A stretch of DNA of 64,000 bases, from assembly GCF_009792355.1 (NCBI RefSeq), contig NZ_CP047045.1, positions 3,684,501 to 3,748,500 on the forward strand, in the 5' to 3' direction. A model generated the notes under the pieces. It ran no database searches. It was not told the DNA's origin and was given only the letters and a program-made list of their open reading frames with translations. Of the stretch, positions 33,541 to 43,202 are shown piece after piece. A program made the position numbers and the translations under genes. The DNA is from Terricaulis silvestris (GTDB lineage: Bacteria > Pseudomonadota > Alphaproteobacteria > Caulobacterales > Aquidulcibacteraceae). Every line of letters begins with the position of its first letter. Positions within the stretch are counted from its first letter, which is position 1.

Positions 33541-34670
33541 ACCGAAAGCTCAAGCGCGATCTTGTTCGCCAAGGCGCGACCGCGCTTGGTGAGGCGGATG
33601 CGTGCGTCGTCAGGTTCGATCAGCTCTTGCTCTGTGAGCCATGCAACGGCGTCGGCTTTCAGCGGCATGCCGCGTAGTTCTTCGAGGCGCGCGATTTCGA
33701 CGCCTTCATCCGTGCGAATGCCCATAAGCAGCGTTTCGTCGGCGATTTCTTGCTGGGTGAGCGCCGCATCACTGATCCAGCCGACGCCGTGTTCGCTCAC
33801 CGCGTCGATGTAATCGGCCGGCCTGCGTTGCGCTTCGATAGCGACGCGGGCGCCATTGTGGGTGACGCGACCATGCGCGCCGGGGCCGACACCAATCCAA
33901 TCGTCGCTGCGCCAATAGAGTAGATTGTGCCGCGCGCGTGCGCCTTCGTCTCGGGCGTGGTTGGAGATTTCATAGGCCGGGAAACCGGCGGCCTCGCAGA
34001 CCTCTTGGGTGACTTCGTAGAGTTCGGCGCCCGTATCGGCATCTGGCGGTGTGAGTTGGCCTCGATCGACGCGGCGCGCAAACGCGGTCTCCGGTTCGAT
34101 GGTGAGCTGGTAGAGCGAGACATGCTCCACCGGTAGCGCCAGTGCGCGTGTGAGTTCGGCGCGCCAATCATCCACGCTCTGCCCTTCTCGTGCATAGATG
34201 AGATCCAGCGAGACGCGTTGATGCGTCGCTGCGGCGGCTTCGACGGCGCGCAAGCTTGCATGCGCGTCGTGATGGCGGCCGAGAGCGCGCAAGGCGTCGT
34301 CGTCGAGAGCTTGCGCACCAATCGAAAAGCGGTTGATCCCCGCCGCGGCTTGCTCGGCGAACAAAGCGGAATCTTCGGGGTTCGCCTCCAGCGTAATCTC
34401 GCAGTCGGCCGCGAGCGTGAAGGCGCTCGACGCTGCGTCGATCAAACGCGCGATCTCGTCGCCACGCAGCAAAGACGGTGTGCCACCGCCGAAGAAGAGG
34501 CTTGTCGCCTGGCGCTTGCCGAAGCGCGCGGCGTGCCCAGCCATGTCCGCTTCGATCGCGGCGATCAGCGGCGCATTGGTGGCGCCCCGCGCGCGGTAGA
34601 CGTTGAAATCGCAGTACGGACAGATCGCGGCGCAGTACGGCCAGTGCACATAGATGCCGAAGTCACTCAT
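33537..34670 (-). CDS. hemW: Heme chaperone HemW (radical SAM)
   Basis: 377 aa. HemW binds heme and hands it to respiratory proteins; it was long mis-annotated as coproporphyrinogen oxidase. The radical SAM cluster motif is C13-x3-C17-x2-C20 ([11 protein letters not shown]), without the fourth cysteine typical of HemN. The [20 protein letters not shown] segment is conserved in HemW. The ATG at 34670 overlaps the rdgB stop as ATGA and discards an arginine-rich upstream frame. The rdgB-hemW pairing is widespread. Confidence 0.93.
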   Translation of the reverse strand: MSDFGIYVHWPYCAAICPYCDFNVYRARGATNAPLIAAIEADMAGHAARFGKRQATSLFFGGGTPSLLRGDEIARLIDAASSAFTLAADCEITLEANPEDSALFAEQAAAGINRFSIGAQALDDDALRALGRHHDAHASLRAVEAAAATHQRVSLDLIYAREGQSVDDWRAELTRALALPVEHVSLYQLTIEPETAFARRVDRGQLTPPDADTGAELYEVTQEVCEAAGFPAYEISNHARDEGARARHNLLYWRSDDWIGVGPGAHGRVTHNGARVAIEAQRRPADYIDAVSEHGVGWISDAALTQQEIADETLLMGIRTDEGVEIARLEELRGMPLKADAVAWLTEQELIEPDDARIRLTKRGRALANKIALELSV

Positions 34671-35272
34671 CTGAGCGCCGCGAGCAGTTTCTCGAACGCG
34701 CGCGCGCGATGGGTGAGCGGAAGTTTTTCGTCGTGCGTCATCTCGCCGAACGTTCGCGTCTGGCCGTCGGCGACGAAGATCGGGTCGTAGCCGAAGCCTT
34801 TGTCGCCGCGCGGCGGCCACACGATCACGCCGCGCGCTTCGCCCTCGAACACTTGCGTCTCGCCATCAGGCCGACTCAGCGCCAGCGCGCACACGAAGCG
34901 CGCGGAGAAATCCTGCGTCCCCTTCTCTTGCAGCGCACGCCACACGCGCTCCATCGCAGCGTTGAAATCCTTCGATGGTCCGGCCCAGCGCGCGGAGTAG
35001 ACGCCGGGATCTCCGCCGAGAGCGAACACCTCCAGCCCCGAGTCATCGGCCAATGCGGGCAGCCCAGACGCGGCAGAAGCGGCGCGCGACTTGAGCGCGG
35101 CGTTGCCGGTGAAGGTCGTTTCCGTCTCTTCCGGCTCGGGCAGGCCCAGCGCGCCGGCGGACACGGCCTCCACGCCCAGCGGGGCCAGGAGCGCGCCGAT
35201 TTCGTGGACTTTTCCGGAATTGTGGCTGGCGACGACCAGGCGGCCGGCCAAAAGCGCCTGAGGGCGGGGCAT
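34667..35272 (-). CDS. rdgB: Non-canonical purine NTP pyrophosphatase
   Basis: 201-aa house-cleaning enzyme that hydrolyses dITP/ITP and XTP so they are not built into nucleic acids. The N-terminal [15 protein letters not shown], the [13 protein letters not shown] active-site region and GFGYDPIF are all conserved. ATG 35272 fits the family start; the frame extends 17 codons further. It heads the rdgB-hemW unit and is divergent from the DUF2975 gene. Confidence 0.95.
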   Translation of the reverse strand: MPRPQALLAGRLVVASHNSGKVHEIGALLAPLGVEAVSAGALGLPEPEETETTFTGNAALKSRAASAASGLPALADDSGLEVFALGGDPGVYSARWAGPSKDFNAAMERVWRALQEKGTQDFSARFVCALALSRPDGETQVFEGEARGVIVWPPRGDKGFGYDPIFVADGQTRTFGEMTHDEKLPLTHRARAFEKLLAALR

Positions 35273-35314
35273 GATTGCAACACTTGTTTGACTAGAGGAG
35301 CCGGGGTCTATATC

Positions 35315-35328
35315 GTTTATCAATAAAC
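35315..35328. promoter_or_regulatory. Palindrome behind a possible promoter, candidate operator
   Basis: GTTTAT-CA-ATAAAC is a perfect inverted repeat. It follows a possible promoter (TTGACT at 35288-35293, TATATC at 35309-35314, spacing 15, short of ideal). It lies 37 nt before the DUF2975-XRE operon, whose XRE protein could bind it. It stands out as an AT-rich patch in GC-rich DNA. Confidence 0.45.
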
Positions 35329-35365
35329 TCCGGCTAGGCTGGTCCGGAACGAGGTTTCAAGCAGC

Positions 35366-35974
35366 ATGAAAGCCCTGGGCAAAGGCTCAATCGCATCGTG
35401 GGTCCGGATCGGGCTCTTGGTGGCGTGGTGGGTGATGTGGTTCTCGGCGGTGTGCCTCGTCGCGTTCGCCGTTGGCTATGCGGCGCTGCTGCTGTTGGTC
35501 CAGAACGGCATCATCGATCCTCAGGTGCTGACCGGTGGCGAGGGTCAGGTCCGGCTTGGTGACGCCGACGGCAGCTCGTTCAACATCACCTACGACGAAC
35601 CCGGCGGTCTCACCTGGCCCGTGGTTCTGCCGGGCATCCTGATTGCCGGCGTCGCTGTTGCCGGTTCGCTCATCATCATTTGGCGCCTGCGCAAACTGTT
35701 TGAGAGCTTCACCTCGGGCGAGCCGTTCCGGCGCGAGAACGCGCAGCATCTGCGCGTGATCTGGATCACCATGGTGGTGATCGAAGTGTCGCGATGGATC
35801 CTGGCTGCGCTGACCGCTGTGCTGGTGGTCCAGTTCAGCAACGTCGAACACATCAGCATCGAGCCCGAAGGCGATCCGCTGACAACGTGGATGGCGATCT
35901 TCGTTCTGATTTGTCTGGCTGAAGTTTTCCGTGAAGGCGCGCGCCTTAAGGAAGAACAGGAGCTGACGATCTGA
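35366..35974 (+). CDS. DUF2975 membrane protein
   Basis: 202 aa with four hydrophobic segments (about 12-45, 85-108, 128-152, 170-188). The pattern matches DUF2975 proteins, which are typically paired with a small XRE regulator just as here. The function is unknown; such pairs occur across bacteria and resemble small regulated membrane modules. The stop overlaps the regulator start as TGATG, so the two are translated together. Confidence 0.85.
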   Translation: MKALGKGSIASWVRIGLLVAWWVMWFSAVCLVAFAVGYAALLLLVQNGIIDPQVLTGGEGQVRLGDADGSSFNITYDEPGGLTWPVVLPGILIAGVAVAGSLIIIWRLRKLFESFTSGEPFRRENAQHLRVIWITMVVIEVSRWILAALTAVLVVQFSNVEHISIEPEGDPLTTWMAIFVLICLAEVFREGARLKEEQELTI

Positions 35975-36216
35975 TGGCGATCCGCGTCACCCTCGACCGC
36001 ATCCTGCTCGACCGCCGCATGTCGCTCACCGACTTGAGCGAAAAGGTGGGCGTGACGCTGGCGAACCTCTCGATCCTGAAAACCGGCAAAGCCAAAGCGA
36101 TCCGGTTTTCCACGCTGAACGCGCTCTGCCGCGTGCTCGATTGTCAGCCGGGCGAGTTGCTGAGCTACGAGCCGAGCGACAACGACGCGGAGTTGGAAAA
36201 AGCCGAAGCGGACTAA
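35974..36216 (+). CDS. Small XRE/Cro-type regulator (YozG-like)
   Basis: 80-aa helix-turn-helix protein. The first 65 residues are the HTH (LDRILLDRRMSLTDLSEKVGVTLANLSILKTGKAKAIRFSTLNALCRVLDCQPGELL), closely matching the YozG-like group; the rest is an acidic tail. It probably controls its own operon, perhaps through the palindrome at 35315-35328. The stop shares CTAA with convergent dgkA. Confidence 0.9.
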   Translation: MAIRVTLDRILLDRRMSLTDLSEKVGVTLANLSILKTGKAKAIRFSTLNALCRVLDCQPGELLSYEPSDNDAELEKAEAD

Positions 36217-36578
36217 AGCGCCAGGACGTACGGCGCGAATACCTGGGCGCCGATTACAACCGCGCCGATAACGCAAATCAACACCGCGCCAGCGGCAATG
36301 TCCTTCGACCGTTGCACCGAGGCGTGAAATTCGGGCTGAACCACGTCGCAGAGATGCTCGAACGCCGTGTTGATGGTCTCGGCCACCCAGACAAGAACAA
36401 TGGCCACCACCAGCCATCGCCAGTCGCTCGCGCTAATCCGCAGCGCGAAACCCGTTGCGACGACCACGAACGTGGCAATCAAGTGCAGCCACGCATTGTG
36501 TTGCGTGCGCAGCATGTAGGCGATGCCCGCGAAAGCGTACTGGAAGCTCTTAAGGCGCGCGCGAATAGAAAAGCGCAT
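36213..36578 (-). CDS. dgkA: Diacylglycerol / undecaprenol kinase
   Basis: 121-aa inner-membrane kinase with three spans. The signature WVAETINTAFEHLCD (catalytic Glu and metal-binding Asn/Glu) and VQRSKDIAAGAVLI are conserved. In Gram-negatives it recycles diacylglycerol to phosphatidate. The region resembles both DgkA and the undecaprenol-kinase type. It overlaps the upstream lipoprotein stop by one nucleotide (TGATG), so it belongs to the rph-lipoprotein-dgkA unit. Confidence 0.92.
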   Translation of the reverse strand: MRFSIRARLKSFQYAFAGIAYMLRTQHNAWLHLIATFVVVATGFALRISASDWRWLVVAIVLVWVAETINTAFEHLCDVVQPEFHASVQRSKDIAAGAVLICVIGAVVIGAQVFAPYVLAL

Positions 36579-37075
36579 CAGTGCGCCGGCGGCATCACCG
36601 CCGCTTCGCCATCCATGAAGCGCACTTCCATCACCGCTTCGTGCGCCGGTTGGTCAACGGTGAAGAGCTCATAGACAATGCTGCCATCCACGGGTTGGCG
36701 GCTTTCGATGACGCGCACCGGTTCGAATCCATTCGGCGCGGCCGCCACCGCGTCGCGCACCACTTGCGGCGCCTCTTGCCACGGAATGTCGCGCTGAATC
36801 TCCAGCACCGAAAAACCGGCGCTCGACTGCATGATATCGAACTCGTACGGCGTCCCTTGCGCGTCCGTGCCGCCGATCTCCCACTCGGTTTGCCCGCCAA
36901 CGTCTTCGCGCTCGACTGTCATGATGGTGAAGCCAGGCATTGCGGCTTCCACCAAAGCGGCTGCTTCGCCCGGCGCTTCAGCAACAACACTTGGTCCAGC
37001 GGGCGTCTCGGGTTCAGAGGCGGGCGGTGTGCACCCGGCCAACGCCACTAGGCTTGCGATGACAAAACGCTTCAT
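36578..37075 (-). CDS. Small lipoprotein with PepSY-like region, unknown function
   Basis: 165 aa. A short signal peptide ends in lipobox LVALAGC with C15 as the acylated residue. A Pro/Glu-rich linker precedes a folded part in which VVRDAVAAAPNGFEPVRVIESR and IVYELFTVD resemble PepSY/BLIP-like repeats, an inference from pattern. GGGGAG lies just before the ATG. It lies 9 nt after rph and overlaps dgkA. Confidence 0.75.
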   Translation of the reverse strand: MKRFVIASLVALAGCTPPASEPETPAGPSVVAEAPGEAAALVEAAMPGFTIMTVEREDVGGQTEWEIGGTDAQGTPYEFDIMQSSAGFSVLEIQRDIPWQEAPQVVRDAVAAAPNGFEPVRVIESRQPVDGSIVYELFTVDQPAHEAVMEVRFMDGEAAVMPPAH

Positions 37076-37084
37076 GGTTCTCCC

Positions 37085-37798
37085 CTAGCCTGCTGCCTTG
37101 AGCTGCGCTTCGAACAAATGCGCGCAGCCGAGTTTGGCCAGACGCATCAGCGCAGCGAACTCATCGTCGCTAAACGGGCGATGCTCGCCGGTCGCCTGAA
37201 TCTCGATCATGCGGCCATCGCCGGCGAGGATGAAGTTGGCGTCGACGTCGGCGTTGGAATCTTCCGCGTAATCGAGATCGAGTACAGGCGCATTTTCGAA
37301 CACGCCGCACGATACCGCCGCGACTTGGCCGGTGATCGGCGACGCTTTCAGCACTTTCTCTTCCACCAGATATGCGCACGCCTTGGAGAGCGCGACCCAG
37401 GCGCCGGTGATCGCCGCGGTGCGGGTGCCGCCATCGGCTTGGATCACGTCGCAATCGATGGTGATGGTGCGGTCGCCCAGAAGCTTGAGATCGACGACCG
37501 AACGCAAGCTGCGGCCGATCAAGCGTTGGATCTCCTGCGTCCGTCCGCTTTGTTTGCCTTGGGCGGCTTCGCGCCGGCCGCGGGTGTGCGTCGCGCGCGG
37601 CAGCATGCCGTACTCGCCGGTGACCCAGCCTTTGCCCTGACCTTTGAGCCAACCGGGCACGCCAGTTTCGACGCTCGCCGTGCAGAGCACATGGGTCTGA
37701 CCGAACTTCGCCAAGCACGAGCCTTCGGCGTAACGCGAAACGGCAACTTCGAGCGCAATCTCGCGCAATTGATCTGGGGCGCGGCCTGATGGGCGCAT
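37085..37798 (-). CDS. rph: Ribonuclease PH
   Basis: 237-aa 3'-5' phosphorolytic exoribonuclease that trims tRNA 3' ends. The family core [34 protein letters not shown] and the phosphate-binding [18 protein letters not shown] are present. Length is standard, with no truncation of the kind seen in E. coli K-12. It is divergent from hrcA, a conserved neighbour in alphaproteobacteria. Confidence 0.97.
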   Translation of the reverse strand: MRPSGRAPDQLREIALEVAVSRYAEGSCLAKFGQTHVLCTASVETGVPGWLKGQGKGWVTGEYGMLPRATHTRGRREAAQGKQSGRTQEIQRLIGRSLRSVVDLKLLGDRTITIDCDVIQADGGTRTAAITGAWVALSKACAYLVEEKVLKASPITGQVAAVSCGVFENAPVLDLDYAEDSNADVDANFILAGDGRMIEIQATGEHRPFSDDEFAALMRLAKLGCAHLFEAQLKAAG

Positions 37799-37852
37799 GT
37801 GGTCTCCTTAATTCCGGGCTGCATGACCGAAGCAGCGCGCCGCGTCCAGCCA

Positions 37853-37873
37853 CGCTTGCGTAGCGAGCAAGCG
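37853..37873. promoter_or_regulatory. Inverted repeat upstream of hrcA
   Basis: CGCTTGC/GCAAGCG, 7-bp arms around a 7-nt loop, 19 nt before the hrcA start. A second pairing, GTAGCG with CGCTAC (to 37880), overlaps it. It is not the CIRCE sequence. It may affect hrcA translation or be a regulator site. Confidence 0.35.
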
Positions 37874-37892
37874 GCGCTACCTAGGGGACGCC

Positions 37893-38984
37893 ATGGCGCT
37901 GCCACCCTCCTCCTCCGATCTCTCGACGCTCGACGCACGGGCGCGCGAGATTTTCCGCGAGATCGTGGAGTCGTACCTGACGACGGGCGAGCCGGTTGGG
38001 TCGCGGACATTATCGCGCCTGGGCGGCGTCGGGCTTTCGCCAGCGTCGATCCGCAACACGATGGCTGATCTGGTTGGCCTGGGGCTGCTGGAAGCGCCGC
38101 ACGCGATGGCCGGACGTCGGCCGACGCAGCAGGGTTTGCGCTTCTTCGTCGATAGCTTGCTGCAGCTCGGCGATCTGCCCGAGGACGAAAAGCGCGAGAT
38201 CGATGCGCGCATCGGCAATGCCGGCGCCAACCCGCAAGACGTGATGGGCGCTGCGTCCGAACTGCTTTCTGGTCTCGCCGGTGGCGCGGGACTGGTCGTC
38301 ACGCCGGAGCGCGATGCGCCGGTGCGTCACGCCGAGATCGTCTCGATCGGGCCTGGGCAAGCTCTGTTGGTCCTCGTGTTTGAAGACAACCAGGTCGAAA
38401 ACCGCGTCATCAACACACCGGCGGACATGCCATCGGGCGCGTTGGCCGAAGCCGCCAATTATCTCAACGCCCGCTTCAAAGGCCGCACACTGGCCGAAGC
38501 GCGCGCCGAAGCCTCGGACGCGCTGACGCGCGATCGCGCAGCGCTCGATCAAGCCGCCGCGAAGCTGGTGGAAAGCGGCTTGGTCGAATGGTCTGGCGAG
38601 GATCCGACGCTCGGGCGCTCGCTCATCGTGCGCGGGCGCGGCAACCTGCTCCAAGATCAGCAGGCCGTCGCCGACCTTGAGCGGGCGCGCCGCCTGTTCG
38701 ACGACCTGGAAAAGACCCGGGAACTCATACAGGTGCTCGATCTGGCCAAGGCCAGCGACGCCGTGCGTGTCTTCATCGGCTCGGAAAACTCGCTATTTTC
38801 CCTGTCGGGGTCGAGTTTGATCGTCGCGCCCTATATGAACGCCGAACGGCGAGTCGTGGGCGCCCTGGGCGTGATCGGCCCGACCAGACTGAACTATGCC
38901 CGGGTCATACCCGTGGTGGATTATACAGCACGCGTTGTCGGCCGGGTGCTCGACGGACGCGGCAAGGAACGAGGACGGGAATGA
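37893..38984 (+). CDS. hrcA: Heat-inducible transcription repressor HrcA
   Basis: 363 aa. HrcA binds CIRCE elements before groESL-type operons and needs GroEL to stay active. An N-terminal winged helix ([27 protein letters not shown] ... [16 protein letters not shown]) is followed by the HrcA C-terminal domain with the ending [13 protein letters not shown] ... [20 protein letters not shown]. The target groESL is not in this window and I found no CIRCE here. The stop overlaps grpE as ATGA. Confidence 0.96.
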   Translation: MALPPSSSDLSTLDARAREIFREIVESYLTTGEPVGSRTLSRLGGVGLSPASIRNTMADLVGLGLLEAPHAMAGRRPTQQGLRFFVDSLLQLGDLPEDEKREIDARIGNAGANPQDVMGAASELLSGLAGGAGLVVTPERDAPVRHAEIVSIGPGQALLVLVFEDNQVENRVINTPADMPSGALAEAANYLNARFKGRTLAEARAEASDALTRDRAALDQAAAKLVESGLVEWSGEDPTLGRSLIVRGRGNLLQDQQAVADLERARRLFDDLEKTRELIQVLDLAKASDAVRVFIGSENSLFSLSGSSLIVAPYMNAERRVVGALGVIGPTRLNYARVIPVVDYTARVVGRVLDGRGKERGRE

Positions 38985-39526
38985 CGGACGAAAGCAACGC
39001 CACGGTCGATGACGCGCCGGAGACGGACGCTGCCTCCCCCACAGCCGCGCTCGAAGCGGAACTGGCAAAGGCGCGTGACGAAATGTTGCGCGCGCTGGCG
39101 GAGGTCGAGAACACCCGCCGCCGCGCCGACCGCACGGTGCAGGATGCGCGTACCTACGCGATCGACCGCTTCGCCGCGGACCTGTTGCCGGTGGCCGATT
39201 CATTGTCTCGCGCGCTTGCCGCGGCGCCGCGCGACGATGTCGACGAAGGCTTCCGCAATCTGCTGACCGGCGTCGAGCTCACGGAGAAAGCGCTGCTGGA
39301 GGCGTTCGCGCGACACGGGCTGAGGCGCGTTGGCGCCAAGGGCGACGCCTTCAATCCGAACATCCACCAAGCCGTGGCGCAGGCGCCGGGCGACACACCT
39401 GCCGGGACGGTGCTTGAAGTGATGCAACCCGGCTATGTGCTGGGCGATCGCACAGTGCGCGCAGCGATGGTGCTGGTTTCGGCCGGCCCCGCTGGTGGCG
39501 CGCCGAACGTCGACATCACGGTCTGA
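38981..39526 (+). CDS. grpE: Nucleotide exchange factor GrpE
   Basis: 181-aa co-chaperone that releases ADP from DnaK. An acidic, disordered N-terminus is followed by a long coiled coil (about 25-75, [27 protein letters not shown]) and the C-terminal beta domain ending in VLQPGY-like sequence ([22 protein letters not shown]). It is co-translated with hrcA. Its partners dnaK and dnaJ lie 7 kb away in the same window. Confidence 0.96.
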   Translation: MTDESNATVDDAPETDAASPTAALEAELAKARDEMLRALAEVENTRRRADRTVQDARTYAIDRFAADLLPVADSLSRALAAAPRDDVDEGFRNLLTGVELTEKALLEAFARHGLRRVGAKGDAFNPNIHQAVAQAPGDTPAGTVLEVMQPGYVLGDRTVRAAMVLVSAGPAGGAPNVDITV

Positions 39527-39633
39527 CCGTTCTCCACAAGCAGCTATGCGCCGGCCTCGCGAGGGTCTGCATTTGCGCGTCGGAAAGCCGTGTTTCGGCC
39601 CGAATCCGGCTTTGCGCGGAACATGAATGATCG

Positions 39634-39667
39634 TTAACCATGGCGACGAGCGGCATTCGCCGTGGTT
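39634..39667. promoter_or_regulatory. CtrA-type half-site and hairpin upstream of the PPC protein gene
   Basis: TTAACCAT at 39634-39641 matches the CtrA half-site of Caulobacterales. It overlaps an inverted repeat (39636-39646 and 39657-39667, 10 of 11 bp, 10-nt loop). It lies about 40 nt before the start of the next gene. It may instead act as the 3' hairpin of grpE. Confidence 0.35.
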
Positions 39668-39707
39668 CAAGTGCGCTCGCTAGAAGGCGGGAATCGAGGA
39701 GACGACG

Positions 39708-41879
39708 ATGCGGGGGAAGCTGTTTTTCGGCGCGGCCACGGCTGCGCTTTTGATGTTCACGGCTTCGGCCTCGGCGCAGCAGTCCGATCCCGCCGGTGAC
39801 GCGAGCACAACAGCGCGGCTGGACGGCGCCGCCAGTGGCGAACTCTCCCCTGCCGGCGACAAGGATTGGTACCGGCTCCGCGTCGAACAAGGCCAACGCT
39901 ACAGCTTCGCTTTGGATGGCGTGCCGGACGCTGAAGGCGCCGCCGTCGATCCGATGATCGGCATCTACGACGCGGAGGGCAACCAGCTCGCCTTCAACGA
40001 CGACGCCAACGGCACGCTGAACGCCGCGCTGCAATGGTCGCCGTCGGAAAGCGGCGACGTGTTCGTCGAAGTCGGCGCATTCATGGACACCGGCATGGGT
40101 CCGTATCGCCTGGCGGTTTCATCCGGCCCGGCGCCCACTGATGACGTCGGCAACGACGTGAGCACCCGCGCGCGCATTCAGGCAGGACGCCCGGTCACTG
40201 GCAACATCGAATACGAAGGCGACGGCGATTTCTACCGGCTCAGCGCCCGCACAAGCCAGCGCTACAGCATCACCCTCTCCAACGCAGGCGGTGACGGCGG
40301 GCTGGCGGACCCCTTCCTGCGCGTTGTTGACGGAGAAGGAAACGAACTCGCCAGCAATGACGATGCCGACGACCTGAACTCGGCGCTTGAGTTCGTTCCG
40401 ACCCAAAACGGCGACGTGTTCGTCGAGGCGCGCGGTTTTGCCGACGCCAATACCGGGGCCTACACGCTCAGCGTTAGCACCGAGCGCGCGCCGAGCGACA
40501 ACACCTCGGGAGATCGCAACACGCGTGGCCGGATCAATGCCGGTGGCAACGTTGAAGGCGATCTGAGCTTTCCGGCGGATCAGGATTGGTACCGCATTCG
40601 CTTGCAGGAAGGGCAATCTTACCGCTTCACGCTGAACAGCGCAGGCGCCAACCCGCTCTCCGATCCGCTCTTGCACGTTTATAACAGCGCTGGCGAAGAA
40701 GTCGGCGTGGACGACGATGGCGGCGAAGGCTTCAACTCGTATCTTGAGTTCACCGCGCCCAGCACCGGCAATTACTTCCTCGGCGCCAGCGCCTTCGGCG
40801 AAGCATCGACCGGCGGCTACGCGCTCGGCGTGCGCGAGGGCGACATTCCGGCCGACAACACCACCGACGCATCGCTCACGCCCGATGGCGACTATCGCGA
40901 AGGCGTGCTTTCGCCTGCTGGCGATCGCGACTGGTATCGCCTCAACCTCGCTGAAGGCCAAGGCTTGCGCGTTGGCCTCGCCGGCACGGGCACGCCGGAT
41001 ACACTCGGCGACCCTCTGCTCGTCCTCTACGGGCCGGACGGCGCGGAAATCTTGCGCGACGATGATGGCGGTGACGCACTGAACGCGTGGTTCGAGTACT
41101 CGGCGACGCAAGCCGGGACGCATTACCTCGAAGTGCGCGGCTTCACCGAAGACGCCGCGGGCCGTTATGCGGTTTCCATCACGGGCGGTGAAATCGGCGG
41201 CTCAGCGGAAATGGCCGAGTACATCGCGCCGAACGGCGAAGGCCGCGTCAGCACGATCGGCACGCCGGACGACACCGACTGGTATTCAGTCGAGTTGATC
41301 GAGGGGCGGCCCTATCGCTTCTATGCCGATGGCATGGATCCCGATCCGCTCGCCGATCCGCTACTCACGATCTACGACTCGCAAGGCGCACAAGTCGCGG
41401 TCGATGATGACGGCGGCTCTGGCGTGAATTCGTATCTTGGCTTCACCTCGCCAACCGGCGGTTCGTACTTCGCGGGCGTCTCGTCCTTCAACTCATCGGG
41501 CGCCGGGCGATATCAGCTGCGCGTCATCGACACAGACGTGCCGGGCCATGCTTACACCGACGAAATGCTCGATGCCGCCGGCGACGATCGCATCGGCAAC
41601 ATCGAAATCTCTGGGGACATCGATGCCTATCGCGTCGAACTGGAGGCTGGCGTGCGCTACGTGATCGAGGTCAACGGCCACGGCGACGATCCGCTCGGCG
41701 ACGCATTCCTCACCATTGCCGACGGTGAAGGCACACGCGTCACCTCGGACGATGACAGCGGCTCGGGCATGGACGCGCGCTTGCAGTTCACGCCGGAGAA
41801 TGCGGGCACTTTCCTCATCCAGGCGAGCGGCCTTGGCGGCTCGACGGGGTGGTATCAAGTATCGATCATGCGTCAGTAG
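39708..41879 (+). CDS. Secreted protein of six tandem PPC-like beta domains
   Basis: 723 aa. Signal peptide with cleavage after ASASA (about residue 23), then six repeats of 110-120 aa filling the whole protein. Each starts near a D-x-D-W/F/A-Y motif (about residues 51, 172, 292, 407, 523, 637) and carries an acidic calcium-type loop such as VDDDGG. The pattern matches bacterial pre-peptidase C-terminal (PPC) domains, which are usually attached to secreted peptidases. No catalytic domain is present, so binding or adhesion is more likely than enzymology. It ends before a clear terminator. Confidence 0.85.
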   Translation: MRGKLFFGAATAALLMFTASASAQQSDPAGDASTTARLDGAASGELSPAGDKDWYRLRVEQGQRYSFALDGVPDAEGAAVDPMIGIYDAEGNQLAFNDDANGTLNAALQWSPSESGDVFVEVGAFMDTGMGPYRLAVSSGPAPTDDVGNDVSTRARIQAGRPVTGNIEYEGDGDFYRLSARTSQRYSITLSNAGGDGGLADPFLRVVDGEGNELASNDDADDLNSALEFVPTQNGDVFVEARGFADANTGAYTLSVSTERAPSDNTSGDRNTRGRINAGGNVEGDLSFPADQDWYRIRLQEGQSYRFTLNSAGANPLSDPLLHVYNSAGEEVGVDDDGGEGFNSYLEFTAPSTGNYFLGASAFGEASTGGYALGVREGDIPADNTTDASLTPDGDYREGVLSPAGDRDWYRLNLAEGQGLRVGLAGTGTPDTLGDPLLVLYGPDGAEILRDDDGGDALNAWFEYSATQAGTHYLEVRGFTEDAAGRYAVSITGGEIGGSAEMAEYIAPNGEGRVSTIGTPDDTDWYSVELIEGRPYRFYADGMDPDPLADPLLTIYDSQGAQVAVDDDGGSGVNSYLGFTSPTGGSYFAGVSSFNSSGAGRYQLRVIDTDVPGHAYTDEMLDAAGDDRIGNIEISGDIDAYRVELEAGVRYVIEVNGHGDDPLGDAFLTIADGEGTRVTSDDDSGSGMDARLQFTPENAGTFLIQASGLGGSTGWYQVSIMRQ

Positions 41880-41904
41880 GCAGAACGCCGGGGGATGCAT
41901 GCGG

Positions 41905-41940
41905 AGCGGCGGCGCTGGACAAGAGCGCCGCCGCTTTTTT
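41905..41940 (+). terminator. Rho-independent terminator, possibly bidirectional
   Basis: AGCGGCGGCGCT pairs perfectly with AGCGCCGCCGCT (12 bp) around a 7-nt loop and runs into six Ts. It sits 25 nt after the PPC protein stop and 20 nt before the convergent aldo/keto reductase stop. It is the clearest terminator in the window. Confidence 0.92.
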
Positions 41941-41960
41941 ATGCGCGGTGTTTTGAGCGA

Positions 41961-43028
41961 CTAGCTCAGATTAGCCGTGCGCTCGCCGCCTTGGCGCTCG
42001 AGCATCCAGCCCGGATATTCCGGCTTCAGCTTCGACACATCGTGCAAACGCTTCAGATCATCGCTCGATAATTCGACGCTGGTAGCGGCGAGATTGTCCG
42101 CGAGCTGCTGCTCGTTCTTGGCGCCGATGATGACGCTGGTGACGTGCTTCTGGTGCAAGAGCCACGAGAGAGCGATCTGCGCAACCGAGACACCGCGCGC
42201 ATCGCCGATCTCCTTCATCACGTCGATGATGTCGTAGGCCTTTTCTTTATCGACCGGCGGGAAGTCGAACGCTACACGACGCGCGCCTTCCGTCGGTGCG
42301 CCGGAGCGCGTGTATTTGCCGGAGAGGAATCCGCCAGCGAGCGGGCTCCACGGCAAAATGGCGAGCTGGGAATCCTTGGCCAGCGGCACAATCTCGCGCT
42401 CAAGATCGCGGCCGGCGATGGAGTAATACATCTGCAGCGAGTCAAACCGCGCCAGCGCGTTCCTGTCCGACACCGCCAGCGATTTGGCGATCTGCCAAGC
42501 GGCAAAGTTGCAAAGACCGATGTAGCGGACCTTGCCGGAGCGCACGAGATCGTCGAGCGCACCAAGCGTTTCCTCCAACGGCGTCACCGGGTCGAAGGCG
42601 TGAACTTGATAGAGATCGATGTAGTCGATCTGCAAGCGCTTCAGGCTGTCCTCGACCGAGTCGAAGATGTGCTTGCGCGAGAGGCCCCAAACGTTGGTGT
42701 TGTCGAAACGGCGTTGCGCTTCCGGCGAGCGCTCGCCGGCGCCGTAGGCGCCCATGCGGCCGAACACCTTGGTGGCGATCACCAATTCGTCCCGCGGCAA
42801 GTCCTTGATCGCCTCGCCTGTCACCTGCTCCGACATGCCGTTGGAATAGATGTCCGCCGTGTCAATGAAGGTGACGCCTTTGTCGAACGCCGACTTCACC
42901 AGCTTGGTGACGGTGTCCTGCTCCAGCGCACCGATGACTTTCCAGAAACCGTCGCCGCCGAACGTCATGGTGCCGAGGCAAATTTCGGAGACGGCAAGGC
43001 CGGTGCGGCCCAGTTTGCGATAGCGCAT
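41961..43028 (-). CDS. Aldo/keto reductase
   Basis: 355-aa NADPH-dependent oxidoreductase of the AKR superfamily, close to the YajO/YghZ/general stress 69 type. The catalytic tetrad is present: D56 and Y61 in FIDTADIYSNG, K87 in IATKVFG and H143 in YQVHAFD. The substrate is unknown. ATG 43028 (MRYRKLGRTGLAVSEICLG) is the family start; the open frame extends a further 44 codons without similarity. It appears to stand alone, with a 174-nt spacer in which I see nothing notable upstream. Confidence 0.9.
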   Translation of the reverse strand: MRYRKLGRTGLAVSEICLGTMTFGGDGFWKVIGALEQDTVTKLVKSAFDKGVTFIDTADIYSNGMSEQVTGEAIKDLPRDELVIATKVFGRMGAYGAGERSPEAQRRFDNTNVWGLSRKHIFDSVEDSLKRLQIDYIDLYQVHAFDPVTPLEETLGALDDLVRSGKVRYIGLCNFAAWQIAKSLAVSDRNALARFDSLQMYYSIAGRDLEREIVPLAKDSQLAILPWSPLAGGFLSGKYTRSGAPTEGARRVAFDFPPVDKEKAYDIIDVMKEIGDARGVSVAQIALSWLLHQKHVTSVIIGAKNEQQLADNLAATSVELSSDDLKRLHDVSKLKPEYPGWMLERQGGERTANLS

Positions 43029-43202
43029 GCTCAAGTTCCTTATGGACGCGAAAGTCCGGCCTGCGTTCGAGCAATCGCGGGCGCACGCGTGTGCGGCGTC
43101 ATGAGAGCGATGTGAGACGTGAAGGTCGGAGAGCCGCGCCAGATTTGGCGCGACCTTCATTTACTAACATGAGATCGGCGTTTTGTCGAGATTGTCGTGG
43201 CG

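Noticed and set aside
36720-36735. GGTTCGAATCC, resembling a tRNA T-arm
   Set aside because: It lies in the coding sequence of a lipoprotein and no acceptor, D or anticodon arms can be built around it.
37799-37892. CIRCE element before hrcA
   Set aside because: No TTAGCACTC-N9-GAGTGCTAA pattern is present here or before dnaK; only a different small inverted repeat.
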